Assembly: GCA_964017195.1 (NCBI GenBank)
Contig: OZ024890.1
Span: forward strand, 19,601,701-19,665,700
Direction of reading: 5' to 3'
From: Siderastrea radians
Taxonomy: Eukaryota; Cnidaria; Anthozoa; Scleractinia; Rhizangiidae
DNA length: 64,000 bases
Position 1 is the first letter of the stretch. Each line of letters starts with the position of its first letter. Positions 13,501 to 26,120 of the stretch are shown piece by piece. The position numbers and the translations under genes were made by a program. Below the pieces are notes generated by a model that searched no databases, was not told where the DNA came from, and worked only from the letters and a program-made list of their open reading frames with translations.

Positions 13501-16500
13501 ATGGCTGTTTAACCTCCTTGTCCCCCAACTGATGCAACTGAGATGGCTGACATTTCTAACTAAATCTTAATCGAAATCTTGAATTTGCAAAGGCCGGGAT
13601 GCGCCAATTACTGTTCGTTTATCGTACAACACTCCTGCCACCATGAAACCCAAAAATTGGCTCCATAGGTGCTGGTACCAAGATTTAAAAAAAAATGGGT
13701 TTCACACTGGAAAGGAGGAGACGAAAGTAGTGAGGGGGGGGGAGAGACAGGTGAAATGATCAGAATCAATTATAGTGAGCAACGAGAGTATTGCCCTGTT
13801 CCATTCTTCTAGATAGTTTGAAAGAGGATGTCAGAAAACGAGCGTGAAAAAATGCGTGGGGCTTTGCAAATGAAATCAAAAAACAGTGAGTAGAAACGGC
13901 CAAGTTTTATGGAGGGAAGGCAATTCCAGGCTTTTTTAAGGAAAAAATAAAATGAAGCTTTAACGTAGGTGCCAGAGTTGGATGGAATTCAGTCCAATTA
14001 CTGTCTTCTATTCGAACACAAAATACATCACATTTTGATGCTACTACTGTTATTTCTTCAGGATCTCCTATCAGCCTACCATTTCAAGTTAGCGCTTCAC
14101 TCTAGTGATTACCACGTGGGTGAAGTTCACTGGAGTCATTACGCAGACTCACTCATCACCTCTCTACCATACAGATGGCAACACCCTGCTGATACAAAGA
14201 TACAAACAGCTCACTTTGTGAAAAAAACGCCTTCATCCTCACCTAAAACACCGCGCAGGTAAGGTATACTTGTGGTCTACCCTACCTAGCTGTCGACATT
14301 CAGGTCTGAAGTCTGGCGTGCAGCCTGCTAGCCTGTTCTAGTAAGGTCGGCCCTAACAGAAAGGGAACGCGAAAATAAGACGTGCGCGGGATCTGGGGGG
14401 GAAGGAGGACGGTTTGTCTCTCCCCAACCCCCGCGCGTTTTTTCGCACTCGTTTTGTCAATTCGCGCTTTCCCCACTATCTTGGAGCCTGGAACAGGCTA
14501 GCAGCCTGCGAGATCATCAGGTTTGTCGGCTTTTGCCACACCCCGAGAAGCCGGATGGTGTTGCAGGCTAAGTGACGCGTCAACCACTAAACTACATCCA
14601 AAGGAGGAAGCTAGTCTAGAAACTGAGAGATTTGTTTCATACGTTTTCTTCCAGGAGGCCAATCGGAGTGTTTGAAACGCAAGCTGAACAGGAAATGAGT
14701 AGACAAAAGCCAAACGCAGTGGTCATACAACACAAAAAGTCCATCGAGGTCCTTAACCTCAATTCCGGGCAGCCCCTCTGCACCTACGCAATCTCCAAGG
14801 ACGTCACAAGTGTCGGTGACGTCAACGGCGATAACGTCATTGATCACGTGACAACGTATTTTTCCTCAGAGCCGGTTATCCAATCAGAAATGAACCCTTG
14901 CTCTGCTGTTGTGACTTCCGGTGCTAAAACATTGTTCAGCAGGTCCATTTGCCGTCCACCTTCTACGTTTGGAAGTTATTTTGATTCGACTGCCGAGGAA
15001 GATTTCCGTGATGAACCCATCCCTGTTTCTCCGTTGCTTGTGCAGAGTCCGTTGGACAGAACAGGAATATTCAGTCATTTATCGGGGGATAAGTTTAAGC
15101 GGGATAGCATCCGAGGTTTTGATAGTGTGTTTGTCATTGCGTCTGGACGGCTTACGAGCTTTGGACCTTATGGGGAGTTTAACTGGCAGGTGTGTGAGTA
15201 TAAGCAACTTAGTTGGCGTATAATTTTTATGTCGAAACTGATCCGCAGTGGGGTCTTGCTTTCATCTGTTATATGATTGGTTAAAAATTGAATACGCGCC
15301 TCTCTCCTCCGCATAGGCCTCCTACAGTGGTGCTGGGTAGAGACGCGCGGAGGCTGGGAAGAGGGAAAATTAAAGTGCGCGGGGAACGTTGGGAAGGGGA
15401 AAGAAAAAAGGAGGCTCCACTTTTTCCCTCTTCCCATCGTTCCCTGCGCTCCCGTTTTCTCTCTCCAGCGCTCCAGCTCCCGTGTTTTTCTTTCACTGGT
15501 ACTTACTAACAGGAGCTTCTGCGGAGGAGAGAGAGAATACGCGCTACTTTTTCAACCTATTTAGTACAGTCGAAGCTCTCTTAAGCGAGCACATCGGGAA
15601 TTCAGAAAAGTGGTCGCAACTAGAGCTGGTCGCTTACTAGAAGGGGCTCTCGTAAGCGACCATGTGAGAAAACAATAGAGGGTGGACGCTTACGAGCGCT
15701 TTTAGCAGCAAGCTTGGCACAAGTTGTTGGTCACCAGTAGTACTGTAGTGATAATATGAATAGTTTATTATTGCCTATCACAGAAGACCGAAACTAATCT
15801 TAACTTGCTTGTACACGTTATCCGCACTTGACGTCATTTACGACGAATAGTTTCCCTGGTGGGGGATTCAGGGAAAAGAAAAGTTCCCTCCTCCTCTCTC
15901 CCCGCCAACATGTTCTATGTTCACCGTTTTGTTTAGAACTGTTAGTCGCATTGTTGGATTCTCTCTCTGTTCACAGATGGACACTGGTACCTCGTGGGAG
16001 AAATACAAACAAGGAGAAGGAAATTCCAGGGAAGCTTTTGTCCCAAACATTCAAGCTGTGTCCACGTCAGTAGGTGGAGTAAAAGTACGTTAGTCGTGTT
16101 TGTACCGATCAGAATCTAGACTGCGAGCGGTCCTTGTTTTTCTTTCAGCGCGACATTCCTGATTCTGGGCGCGTCTCCTACTATGATAAGTCGGTAAAGT
16201 ATGATCGTCCGGGTGAGTGTAGTCCTGAGAAAGACTGTTTTTGGTGACATTGACTGACGTTCTACTATTCTTGAAGAAATACAAGGACTGCTCTGCGCAG
16301 CCTGATTAGGATCTTCTCAGCTCTCGAAACCAGCAGTTCCTCTTCGCCTTGAAAGATAGTTGAAGCGGTCTCTTAGAGAGACTCAACCGCATTATGATTT
16401 ATTTCATCCAGGACACTGTCTTAGTATCAGGCTGGAAACATCTCACTCTGGTCTCCCTTAAAGATGGCACGCTGATGGCTTCTCACTCCATACCTTGTGA

Positions 16501-17573
16501 ATCGCTCTCTCCTGTTGTGCACGGGGACTTTACAAATGACGGCGTGATGGACTTTGTCTCTTACTGTAAAAGAAGGTAAGCTTGTTCGAACGAATAATTT
16601 CCTTTGGACTGCGTTTGGCTAACAATGTAGAACATGGGGAGCGATAATTTCAGTTTGTGCGTTCGTTTGTTTACGTTTCGTGCTCTTTGTATCCCATGCG
16701 CCGTCTTACAGCGCTATTAACCAATCAGAAGTGGAATCATATCAATAGTGACCGTGCTTTTTCCCGCGCTTCGCACTGATTAGGTCGTTCCCAGTTCCTC
16801 TATGAAATACTCTAGCATTGCACCACGTAGTTGTGAGTATTCAACTTTGCACGAGTCTGGTCATTTTCTGTCCTTCAAATATGGAAAAAAGAGATTGAAG
16901 AATTTTAGTTTTCAAGACCTAGAAAATTAGTTCGGTTTACAACAACAACAACAACAACAACATATTTTTAACCAGCATTTAACAAAGGCTATTCGCAATT
17001 GGTGGTGTAACGTTTCGGTGTAAAACGAACTTCGGAATAATGCGCGTGCGTTATGTCCTCTCGGACTTGTTGTATGGACTACAGCTACCACGATGCACTA
17101 CAGACGTCTTTCAGAGAGGGAAGTGGACATTTCTCTGTTTGCTTTTGTTGTGGTTGGCAAGATGTGATTATTGTCAAAAGTTTTGACTTTTTGAAAATTA
17201 TTACAAATCTACATTATTATTGTTGGAAGGTCGAAACAGAAACATCAGACAATTTACGTTAATCCCTTTTTGTGAGGATTCAGAGTGCACAATCTCCAGC
17301 AGAAACATTTTGTAGAGAAATTTGATGTACTGTAGAAATTGCAAAATCTTCTCAAATCCTTCTTAGTTTTGGTGTGCCAACGTATATTCTTGAAAGTTAT
17401 TCTCAAGTCATTATTTCTGTATAATCAAACAAAACTTTCTCTTTAGCTATCTCGGCTTCTCTCTGGACACTAGTCCTGGATATTGGTGGACAGCGGTGTG
17501 GATTGCGTGTGGACTGGGTACAATTGTGTTGGCGGTTCTTATTCTTCGTCTCATTGAAGAAGTGATTGCGTGA
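7537..17573 (+). CDS. NERD1-like FG-GAP membrane protein, complete, 13 coding exons
   Basis: Coding exons: 7537-7724, 9049-9092, 9565-9665, 10048-10152, 10786-10901, 11366-11464, 12343-12430, 13085-13195, 14062-14258, 14655-15189, 15977-16084, 16412-16575 and 17447-17573. Phases agree throughout, giving 660 residues and a TGA stop. A hydrophobic segment near residues 20-35 and another near 630-650 predict a lumenal or extracellular body anchored at both ends. FG-GAP-type Asp-rich loops are visible: ITDLDSDGINEVIIAT, VGDVNGDNVIDHV and HGDFTNDGVMDFV. Collinear blocks (REIAVHITSYS, then GLVLVGGKM, then YALNSKTG, then LPYRW with TAHF) match remembered plant NERD1/At3g51050, a Golgi-localised protein of similar length. 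Its animal function is unknown to me. Introns hold a SINE head and two foldback elements. An extra in-frame 45-nt block at 16149-16193 with splice signals was not included. Confidence 0.85.
9131..9350 (+). repeat. Microsatellites in intron 3 of the FG-GAP gene
   Basis: CAT/ATT triplets (9131-9190), GACT tetramers (9288-9317) and GGAT tetramers (9319-9350). Confidence 0.9.
11141..11214 (-). repeat. tRNA-Ala-like SINE head or tRNA pseudogene
   Basis: The reverse strand shows an A box (TAGCTCAGTGG) and B box (GGGTTCGACTCCC). A T-stem (ATGGG/CCCAT) forms, and the anticodon loop would read GGC. The acceptor stem has two mismatches and the anticodon stem one, so a working tRNA is unlikely. It lies in the intron before the 11366 exon. 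Confidence 0.55.
12700..12910 (+). repeat. Probable high-copy repeat fragment
   Basis: It contains AATGCTCGAAACGTCAGC followed by ACCTTATCAACTCAGTTGAT, which I recognise as a string that recurs in cnidarian DNA, perhaps a retroelement 3' end. There is no coding potential. Confidence 0.3.
14320..14512. mobile_element. Foldback element in intron of the FG-GAP gene
   Basis: The left end GCAGCCTGCTAGCCTGTTC matches the complement of the right end GAACAGGCTAGCAGCCTGC. The interior is GC-rich and non-coding. Confidence 0.7.
15290..15545. mobile_element. Foldback element in intron of the FG-GAP gene
   Basis: The ends share GAATACGCGC and TCTCTCCTCCGCA in inverted orientation. The purine-rich interior also folds on itself. 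Confidence 0.6.
16939..16962 (+). repeat. (CAA)n microsatellite
   Basis: A short CAA run in the last intron of the FG-GAP gene. Confidence 0.85.
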
Positions 17574-18435
17574 CAGTAGTCACGCCACAGCTGGTTGCAT
17601 GGACAATTGGAACAAGTCGTGTGATGGTTCGGGTTTAGCTACCCCAGTTGTTCGCAGTAAAACGGCATCGCAAGGATTGTTGGTAAACAGCTGTCACCAT
17701 GTTTATCACAACAACAGCTGTCGCCTCACGTGCCTTTCCTAGCGAGAATTTTGCGTGACGTGACAAAACTGAGTTGCAGGCAGTTTCTGTTTTTCTCTAT
17801 AAATCGTGCGCCTGGGAAAAAAGCGAAAACCTGCGTACTAGTTGTGGTTTTTCGCTTCTCCCTGGAGAGTGTTGTCTAAACTAAGACACTGCGGGATACG
17901 GGCGTACAAAGATTATTAGCCTAACAAACATGGCGTGCTACATTTCTCCACGCAAAAGAGAGCGTTGACTTTTGAACAGCTGTTTCGAGCATGATTGTTT
18001 GAATGGATTTGTTGCTGTATACACTCTTTTTTTTTAAGAACGTCATTTTTTTTAGCTGAGGCTGAACCGGAACCGAATGTTCTTATTTTTTTGGCGATTT
18101 GAACCTGAAACGTTCTTAACAATGTTCTTAAGGTTAATTGAATAGTATTTCAATAAATCATAGTTCTGAATGAAAGAAAGAACAATTAGGACAAGTTCTA
18201 CCAATTTCCTAAAAGTTATAACTAGTGTTTCAGGTGTTTGCTTTATCAAAAATGGAAGATGAATGACTTCTGACGTCACAAAAATTCTAGCATTTTGTGC
18301 TCAAATAGGCTGTAAATTACTCTGACCAAGCTATAACGCTTTATTTTATTCTCACATAGCTTATTCTACAAATTTGAAGACAAGGTAAAGAAGTTCTTAA
18401 CAAAATCTCAGCCAGGGTATGTTCTTAGCATGTTC
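17574..18435. other. 3' flank of the FG-GAP gene and pre-existing GTTCTTA repeat
   Basis: No gene is visible. An AATAAA occurs at 18152-18157. Repeated GTTCTTA motifs and AAATCTCAGCC recur right of the transposon at 28516-28610, so this is a repeat split by the insertion. Confidence 0.5.
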
Positions 18436-18439
18436 TTAA

Positions 18440-18452
18440 AGTGCCACTGGGA
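18440..18452 (+). repeat. Left terminal inverted repeat of the Kolobok-like element
   Basis: AGTGCCACTGGGA, directly preceded by TTAA at 18436-18439. It pairs exactly with 28499-28511. Confidence 0.9.
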
Positions 18453-18634
18453 TCAAAATTTTGGTATTCCATTTTTTTACATTTTCGAAAATAGTTTATG
18501 GTTCTTAGTCACCATGCCAAATTTCAACTCATTACGACGACTGGAAGTCGCTTTTTTCGGACGGTTTTTGTCGAGATTTTACGGCCGCCATTACTGGCCC
18601 TTGTTCCGGAAGCTGGCTTGCGAATGAGCGGAAG

Positions 18635-18655
18635 TGACGTCAGAGGCTCACCTCA
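18635..18655 (+). promoter_or_regulatory. Left subterminal CRE-containing inverted repeat
   Basis: A palindromic CRE (TGACGTCA, 18635-18642) is followed by GAGGCTCACCTCA. The whole 21-bp block recurs in inverted orientation at 28295-28315. It lies 94 bp upstream of the transposase ATG, so it could serve as a promoter element, a transposase binding site, or both. The role is inferred. Confidence 0.6.
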
Positions 18656-18748
18656 AACCAAGTACCTGGTAACTTGCCGCGGGAAATTTAACTGTCCTCG
18701 AGGGAAGATTTCTTGCTAACTGTTCGTTGCTTCGATGCTGTAGCAGTC

Positions 18749-21700
18749 ATGACGGGCAGTACTTGTGTTGTTCAATGCTGCAACAACAAATCCGACCACC
18801 GAGCTGGTATTTCCCTTCATCGAAGCCCTGCGAGTGGACCCGTTAGGGAAAAATGGATAAGGTTTGTACGCACACACAGTGCAAATTTTAACCCGAGTGG
18901 TATTTTTGTCGTCTGTTCGAATCACTTCACAGACGAGTGTTTCCAGAGGGCTCTCCATATCGAAGGATTCAAGAGAACAATTATTCCATTGTCGGTTCCA
19001 ACAATATGGAAAAAAGAACCAGAGAAAACATTCTCTGCGCGAAAAAGACGACAGGTAGGAGACCTTATCAAGCTAGGGTTTTTCGTCATTTTGGCGGGGT
19101 TGCGCGAATTATGGCTTAAAGTAAGCTTACTGTATTGAACAGGAAAACGAGAAATCCGAGTACAAAGCCTGCAGCTGTACAAATGCATTGAAAATTAAGC
19201 AATTTATTTGATTAGTGAAATAGTTTGCGCTATGTATCAAGTTAGTAAGTAATTCCAGAACTACAATAAGCGTCTGTATAAGCATATTGCGGGCATGTTT
19301 TGAACTCCCGCCAATATGGCGAGAAAGAAAACTTTGAACAGTTTGTTTACAAGCTTATATAAAGTTGAAATCTGAGTTCAGTCTTAACTTCTAGAAAAAC
19401 AGTATTAATGGTCTTTGAACCTTTTTTGGTCGCTGCTAAGTGTCGTGGCCAACTTTAACTCCTACGGCGTGTTTTTGGTTTAGATGATGAAAGACATTCT
19501 AAATATCCCCAGCTGTACTCCCTCCCAGAAGGAAGATCAACCGGACGCAGCTACCCAAAAGTCACCGGAGCAAGAAGTAAGCTTAAGTAAAAGGCTTTTT
19601 TTAGCAATATAACACGATTTGGAGGATAACTTCAGCTTGTCTACGAATTAAGATTCTAATTTATGGCAGATAACTCGATTCCAAACTCGGATCTCCAACA
19701 CAAGCTCGGTGTAGCTTTATTTTATAGTTCCATTTCTAATAATGTCCTCTCTTTAGAGCGAGTTTGATTAAAATGTACATGTGCTCTGGATTTTTCAATA
19801 TATCATTAATCCACCGTTATCTAATTTGTAACTGATAGCCAGAAGTTCATTCGTCTCCTGCATCTGCGATGTCGATAGATGTTGACGACAATATGACAGG
19901 CACTCCTGACATGGTAATAGTTGAAAGCTCTTATTGTCATTCCTCAGGCAAACTTATTTCGTTTATATTTTCATTTTATCATTTATGACACTTATCAACC
20001 TTATTTCATCACTAAAAATTTATTTGGTGTTAATTTTGGTTCACTTATAGAGTGGTTTTCTCCAGTCCACCCAACCAACAGTGCCTATTACAGCTAATAC
20101 CCCGTCAGACACAAACCATGATTCACCATTAGTCGAGGGAAATGCGTACACAATACCAGAGGTAAGAAATCCACTGACTTGCTGACTAATAACCTAAACT
20201 GACATTATACGTATAAGTACATGCTTATATGTGACCCTACATATATTTATTTTTGTTTTTGTTTTTTTTTGGGGGGGGGGGATCAGGCCACTTAGAAACG
20301 GTTTTATTGGAAGCCGGTTTTCATGGGCTTTCAAGCCCTCTGGAAGCCACAGGGAAAAACCCTTTCTCGATCCTTTGTTTACACGCCAAAGTGAATGATC
20401 GTTCTGTATATTGTTTCACTTGTATGTGATCCTTTTTGTATTCTAACTTACAGACTGCCGCAGAAATTTCTCAGGCAGATGGCTGTGCTGACTGTGAAAA
20501 ATTAAAAAAGGAAAAGAAGAAACTTCAGCGGCAAGTGCGGACGTTGAAATGTAAAGTCGATGACTTGAACCAGAAGCTTACACTCAACCAGTCAGAGTGG
20601 GCAAAGACATTTCACAAACTAAATCAGTCACCAGTAAAATCAAAGCAACCAGCTGGTGAGACTATGTCATAAATGTGCCCATTTCATCTTCATTACCTTA
20701 CCATAATTTACACTTAGATGTACTAGCTTTACTGAAGCAGTGGTGTCCAATTTTTATTTGTCTGTGAAATTACATAACAAATGTTGAACGATAAGAAATA
20801 GAAACTTGCCGAAACAACAGGTAATATTATGTAGTGTTGATTTCAAGGTTATTTCAATTTGTTCAAGATATGGAACTTCAAGCTGCTGATGACTCAGAGA
20901 AGGAGTTCAGTGAACCAGAAGTATCATTTGACCATGGCAATGAGGAATACCAGGAATGCAATGAAGAGTGCAGTGAAAAGATGGTTGATGAAGATCCGCC
21001 TTGGACACCAGAAGAAATTGAAAACACCTATATGACAGCAGCAGATGACGATGACAGCGAAAAAAGTGAAAAACCAAGGTAATTCTATGACTGTTGGCTA
21101 GTTAAAAATTTTAGCCTGCCATCAATTGCCCACCAAATTGAAATTTTGTCCTGACAGGGTTAGAAAACATACGGTCACATAAGTCTGACAGTAGCCTGCG
21201 AGCAAGCTAGTCTGACAGGGGGTAGGAGCGGGACCCTGTACGGAGTTACCCCGGATAGAACATTGTGTAGTGAGTTCACCCTTAGGGGACAGATTTTCAA
21301 ACCTTCAAAGTCAGTTGGGATAACAACACTTGTAGAGTTGTCGCTAGGAAACAATGTGTATGGTACATTTCAAATAAGAAGGTTGTAGAGAATCGTGCTC
21401 CAGAAATGATATCCTGCTATTTTATTGTCACTCATTCACAGGTTAACTTGCGAGGGGAGGAATTATCAAGAGGAGCCCAAAGGGATTGTATTCCTATCCA
21501 AACTCCTGCTGCTCTTTCAATATTGCCATTCATGTTTTGCAAGTAGTCCTCACCTCAGTGTAACCCAAGCAGGCACCATGCTGTCGATTGTTTCAGAGTG
21601 CAGCAGTTGCGGCAGTACTCACACCTGGAACAGCCAACCCTTTCTCATGGGAAAGTTTCCAGCAGGAAACATTCTCTTGAGCTTTGCTATTATTTGTGCT

Positions 21701-22304
21701 GGTGCATCAGTGGGTAAAGTACTCCTAGTTTTTAAGCACATGGGACTACTCTGCTACAATGAAGCTACCTACTACTACCATCAGAGACATCTTCTGGTTC
21801 CAACCATTGTGAAGTTTTGGCGGTCCTATCAGGCCAAGATCCTGCAGTCACTGAATGGAAAGGAGGTTGTGCTTGCTGGTGATGGGCGCCACGATAGCAT
21901 GGGCCACTCGGCAAAATATGGTACTTATACCATATTTTGCTGCACTGTTGGTCTGATAATTCATATTGTTCTTGCCCAGGTACAGTTGTTAACTAAGAGG
22001 GTGACATACAATGTAGGTTCAGTAATTAAACTCTGAAGTGCTCAGTACTTAGATTTCTTTGATATTCAATACCAACTGTTTGCTACTATTAAACTTCAGA
22101 TGTTGTCTCTAGTAATATTTCAAAATTGTCCACAATATCACGAGTCACATGGTGGATCAATTTCCATGTACCACGCCAACCTGTGAGATTACTATTAATA
22201 ATGGCCATGGTGGAATTTTACAATATAAATGCCTTACAGGGTGTAAAGTGGGATGCACTTGAGAAACAGCAACAGCAACAACAACAATAACAATAATAAT
22301 AATG

Positions 22305-22346
<42 letters not shown>

Positions 22347-25326
22347 GATATCTTTTAGATTTTAACGTGACAATTTTTAAAATGAATTATTTTAAGTTTC
22401 TTGGCTTGTATTTATTTGAGGCACTTTAGTATTTAAGAGACTTTGAACATTTTAGCGGCATTTGTGCTTTTTATTCATTTTAGTAGAAGTTAGGTTTTTT
22501 TTTTCCTCGAAAATTAGCTGCATAGGCTACGTTCGCGCTCTGTGCATGCTATTTAGGGTGGTAGCATATATACGTCCTGCACTGTTATAATAATAATAAA
22601 AAAAAATGGAAATGTGTTTTCTTATTTTCCAGGCCAATGAAGCAGGCAGCAGCAGCAACATGGAGTTTTGGGCACATCAGAAAGCTTTTGCATTCTTGCT
22701 TGGGACTGGGATGATAATAAAGTCATTCATTTCAGATCGTCACATGGCCATAGCAAAGTGGATGAGAGAGGAATGTCCCAAAAAGTGCAAGGAGCTGGGA
22801 AAGCCAGTCATTGACCATTTCTTTGACCTATGGCATATTGGAAAAAGTATAGACTACTTTATAGTTACAAAATAATAAATAAACCAATATATACATGAAG
22901 TTGTTTGGAAAAATGCAAGCACTTACTTTCAAGAAATTGATTTTTTATATTTTAGGGACCATTCATTTTTCGAGGTGAGGTGGGCCGAGGGAATTTTAGG
23001 GGATGAGACAAGTGAAAGAAATTGGCTTCAAATCCAAGAGAAGAATTATTGAGTGTGACTATAAAGTAGGTTACTGGTAGCAGGGGAATAAAAGTAAGTC
23101 TGACTGAATAGAATTCCACCAGGTCCCCCCTCCTCCCTTATTAAAAAAATTACTGGTCCCTATAGCACGATATATATGTATTACCAGCATTGTTGTAAAT
23201 TATTATTGTTGTTAAGGTAATATGCATACCTTTTTTAAAATCATTAGAAACCATTTTCTTTACTAACAAATGTATTCCAAAATGGTTGATGAATGAAACT
23301 CTGTTCTAACAATATTTTTCGTAATAATTATGCATTTTTCTTTTCATGACAGAGCTGCAGAAGGTTTTGACAAAACTAAGTAAAGAGAAGGGGTGTGAGA
23401 TCATTGGAAGGTGGAAGCAGGCTTGTGTGAGGCATTTTTATTGGTCTGTCACCTCAACTTCACCTAAGCTTGGAGATGTGGTACTGGCTAAATTCAAAGC
23501 ATTCCTGTATCACATCATAAACCAACACAAGGATTTGCCAAACCAGCTCTTTAACAAGTGTGCTCATGGACTTGTCACAACTCAACGTGTTTGGTTGACA
23601 AAAGGTATTTGTCAATTTAACATCTGGTCAACTCATATCTTAAATTGAATGTTATTTTGACATGACATCTGAATATGTCACAAGCAATTAACAAAAATGT
23701 GAAGTTCTGTAGAAATCTGATTTAAACTTGAATTTATAAAAATCATGAAATTATAAAAATTATGAATATTTAAATCAAAAATCTCTATCAAATATTTCTT
23801 TCCATTTGTATTATAAAACTTCACATTTTTGCTAAATTCATATGGCAACCCTACTAGTATTTATGGACCATGTTTTTCATCTAATCCAGTATCAAAAATG
23901 TTAGATTCATTCAAAAAAGGGATATTACAGCATCAATGTGAGGCCATTGCTTATCATTTGAAAACCTTGTTTTGTCAGGGTCCACTGCATATGAAAAACT
24001 GTGTGAAGCCCTTACGCAAAGTTCATTGCTAAAAGGTATCAAGCAAGCATCGCCTGTGGCACAGACCAGTTGCTTGGAAGGATACCACTCCGTCGTAAAT
24101 CAGTTTGCCCCAAAGATGTTGGCATACTCCTACTTAGGCATGTTGTGTCGGTAAGTGACAGCCAGTGTTTCACAGATTTAAGTCACAGTACAGTGGTATT
24201 CTTCCAATACACAAAAGAGTATTTTAAATTTTAAAATGATCCTTGCTTAACTAGTAATAACTTTCTGAAGGCTGTATGTTACATGTAACACGAGTTACAC
24301 AATAACTAGGAAAGGTTATTGTACTGTGTGCACTTACATTTTCCCTGCATTTATAATGAATTTTCAAACAATTTCTTTCCAGGACTATCCTCTCAGCAAT
24401 ACACTTCAACTACAATCTTAAGAGGGAAACAAAGGTTGATGAGCATGGCAATGCCAAGCTAAGGGTGACTTATCCCAAATTCAAGGATGGTGAAGCCACA
24501 GTCAGAGAAGTGAAAGTGGCCCAGAATTATGGTAAGTGAATAACGTTATCAACCTGACTGTCCTGACATGAAAATGCCATGGTAACTAGGATTATTATTA
24601 TGTTGGGAGGTTTTTTTAATTGATTTGCATTTTTTTCTATCAGAGTATGTTGCTGAACTGTACAAAGAAATGATCACAACTCCAAGGGATGTGTTAAACA
24701 ACATCAGAGATGAGCTGGTTGAGGAGAACCCGGAACCTCTGCACACACTGTTGAAAGAGAAAGAAGACAAAGAGACCGCAAAGGACAAATATAAACAAAG
24801 AAAAGCAAAGGAAACCGTTTTATGTCCTCCAACCTGTTCTGGTATTTGCCTATGCGACTGAATAAAGAAAAACTATAATACTATAATACTATAATATAAC
24901 ACTGACTAATGACCACAGGAGGCTTAATTACTAGCTAACTACGTGTATGACTGGGGATGTGCTATTATTTTACATCTTTTTTTGGTCAAAAAATGTTTTA
25001 GCTTTAACTCAACTTAGCTAGCAGGGGAATGCAACCCAATACCATTCAGGCTAAAGAGGGTTACCAAAAAAATACCCTTCACAACCCTTCACAAAGAGTA
25101 ACCCTCACTACAACTTGCCATTTTCATAAGCAAAAATAAATGAAGTCATGATCATTCACCACTAACTTTCTTTTTAACAGATGCTGAGCTTGAGGCAACG
25201 ATGCAACAAAGACAGACCACAGTTCTTGGCAGAAAAAAGAGGTCACCCAGGTGTAGGAAGTGTGGCAATCCTACACGGGGCCACAAAAAAGGCCAATGCA
25301 GCATACCAGACATAACTACTCAATGA
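18749..25326 (+). CDS. THAP-domain Kolobok-like transposase, 13 exons, 888 aa
   Basis: Exons: 18749-19054, 19484-19576, 19839-19913, 20051-20161, 20454-20655, 20868-21078, 21442-21979, 22633-22846, 23353-23604, 23979-24150, 24383-24531, 24644-24841 and 25181-25326. All phases match with no stop until TGA. The N-terminal THAP zinc finger shows C6, C10, W36, C56, H59 and the SVPTIW signature. A Lys-rich coiled-coil segment follows (about 210-250), then an acidic linker. The catalytic core has candidate triad residues D480 (in DGRHDSMGHSAKY), D547 (SDRHMAIAKW) and E701 (SCLEGYHS), an order typical of RNase H-fold DDE transposases. The C-terminus has a zinc knuckle C865-x2-C868-x6-H875-x4-C880, close to but not identical with the CCHC consensus. 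Start is the ATG that opens the THAP domain. Twelve introns are unusual for a transposase. It presumably binds the element ends and cuts at TTAA. Confidence 0.88.
22267..22343 (+). repeat. (CAA)n/(AAT)n microsatellite in a transposase intron
   Basis: CAA repeats pass into a long AAT run between the seventh and eighth transposase exons. Confidence 0.9.
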
Positions 25327-26120
25327 TTAATAACATCAATGAGTAATCAATGAGTAACCAGATGAGTAAAGTAAACACAAAAATTTTTCCTGGGCACTGA
25401 TTACTCATTGATGGAATCATTTCAAATTGAGTACCCATTAATTACTCGATGATTACCCATTTACTATAAAGTTTTAATGTTCTGCCTTCTTGTATGAAAA
25501 GATTTTTTTTTTTTTTAAGTAAAGAGTGATCAAATGGGGTAGACAGGCCTAAACACTTGACCTTGCAAGAACCGCCAAAGTCTGGTTCAACAATAAACAG
25601 CAATGCAGGCAGAATACTGAAGGGGCAACAACATCAACAGCAGCATCAGCAGCAGACAGTGATAGTGTAATCCTGTTGACAGTGATAGAGCTGAGTTAAT
25701 AAAGCCATGCACAAAGTTAAAATCAAAATAACTGTTATCATTTTTATACCAGGGGCTGTCCTTAGTCAGGCCTCTCTCCCTTGACCAATCCGGCTCAGTT
25801 GTACTGGTGACTGAAGTCCCAGCCGGAGTAGCTCTTGGGTTAGAGACACTCAAGCTCCACCACCACGACAAGGTGACATGCCCAGGGTGGAGAAAATGAA
25901 TATATTTTAAATTACATTTCAGTCTCTCTGATAAGTTACAAGACACAATGACTGACTGACTAACTGACTGACTGACTGACTGACTTGTTACGGTCATATA
26001 GCATTACAAAGATATCGCGTTACCTAGATATGAATAGTCCATTGTGCTCCTCAGGAACCCTCACCTCACCAGATCAACCATCTAGAAAGGGGGTGCTAGC
26101 AGGATACAGTCTAAGATACA
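25327..26120. other. Convergent spacer inside the transposon
   Basis: About 800 bp separate the stop codons of the two transposon genes. It contains a plus-strand AATAAA at 25592-25597, usable by the transposase transcript, and a GACT microsatellite at 25949-25985. No coding sequence is recognised; the Ser-Gln-Ser-Val run on the reverse strand is a translation of the microsatellite. Confidence 0.6.

Noticed and set aside
25587..25997. Reverse-strand 136-aa ORF starting with Ser-Gln-Ser-Val repeats
   Set aside because: It is driven by the GACT microsatellite, lies in the convergent spacer of the transposon, and shows no family similarity.
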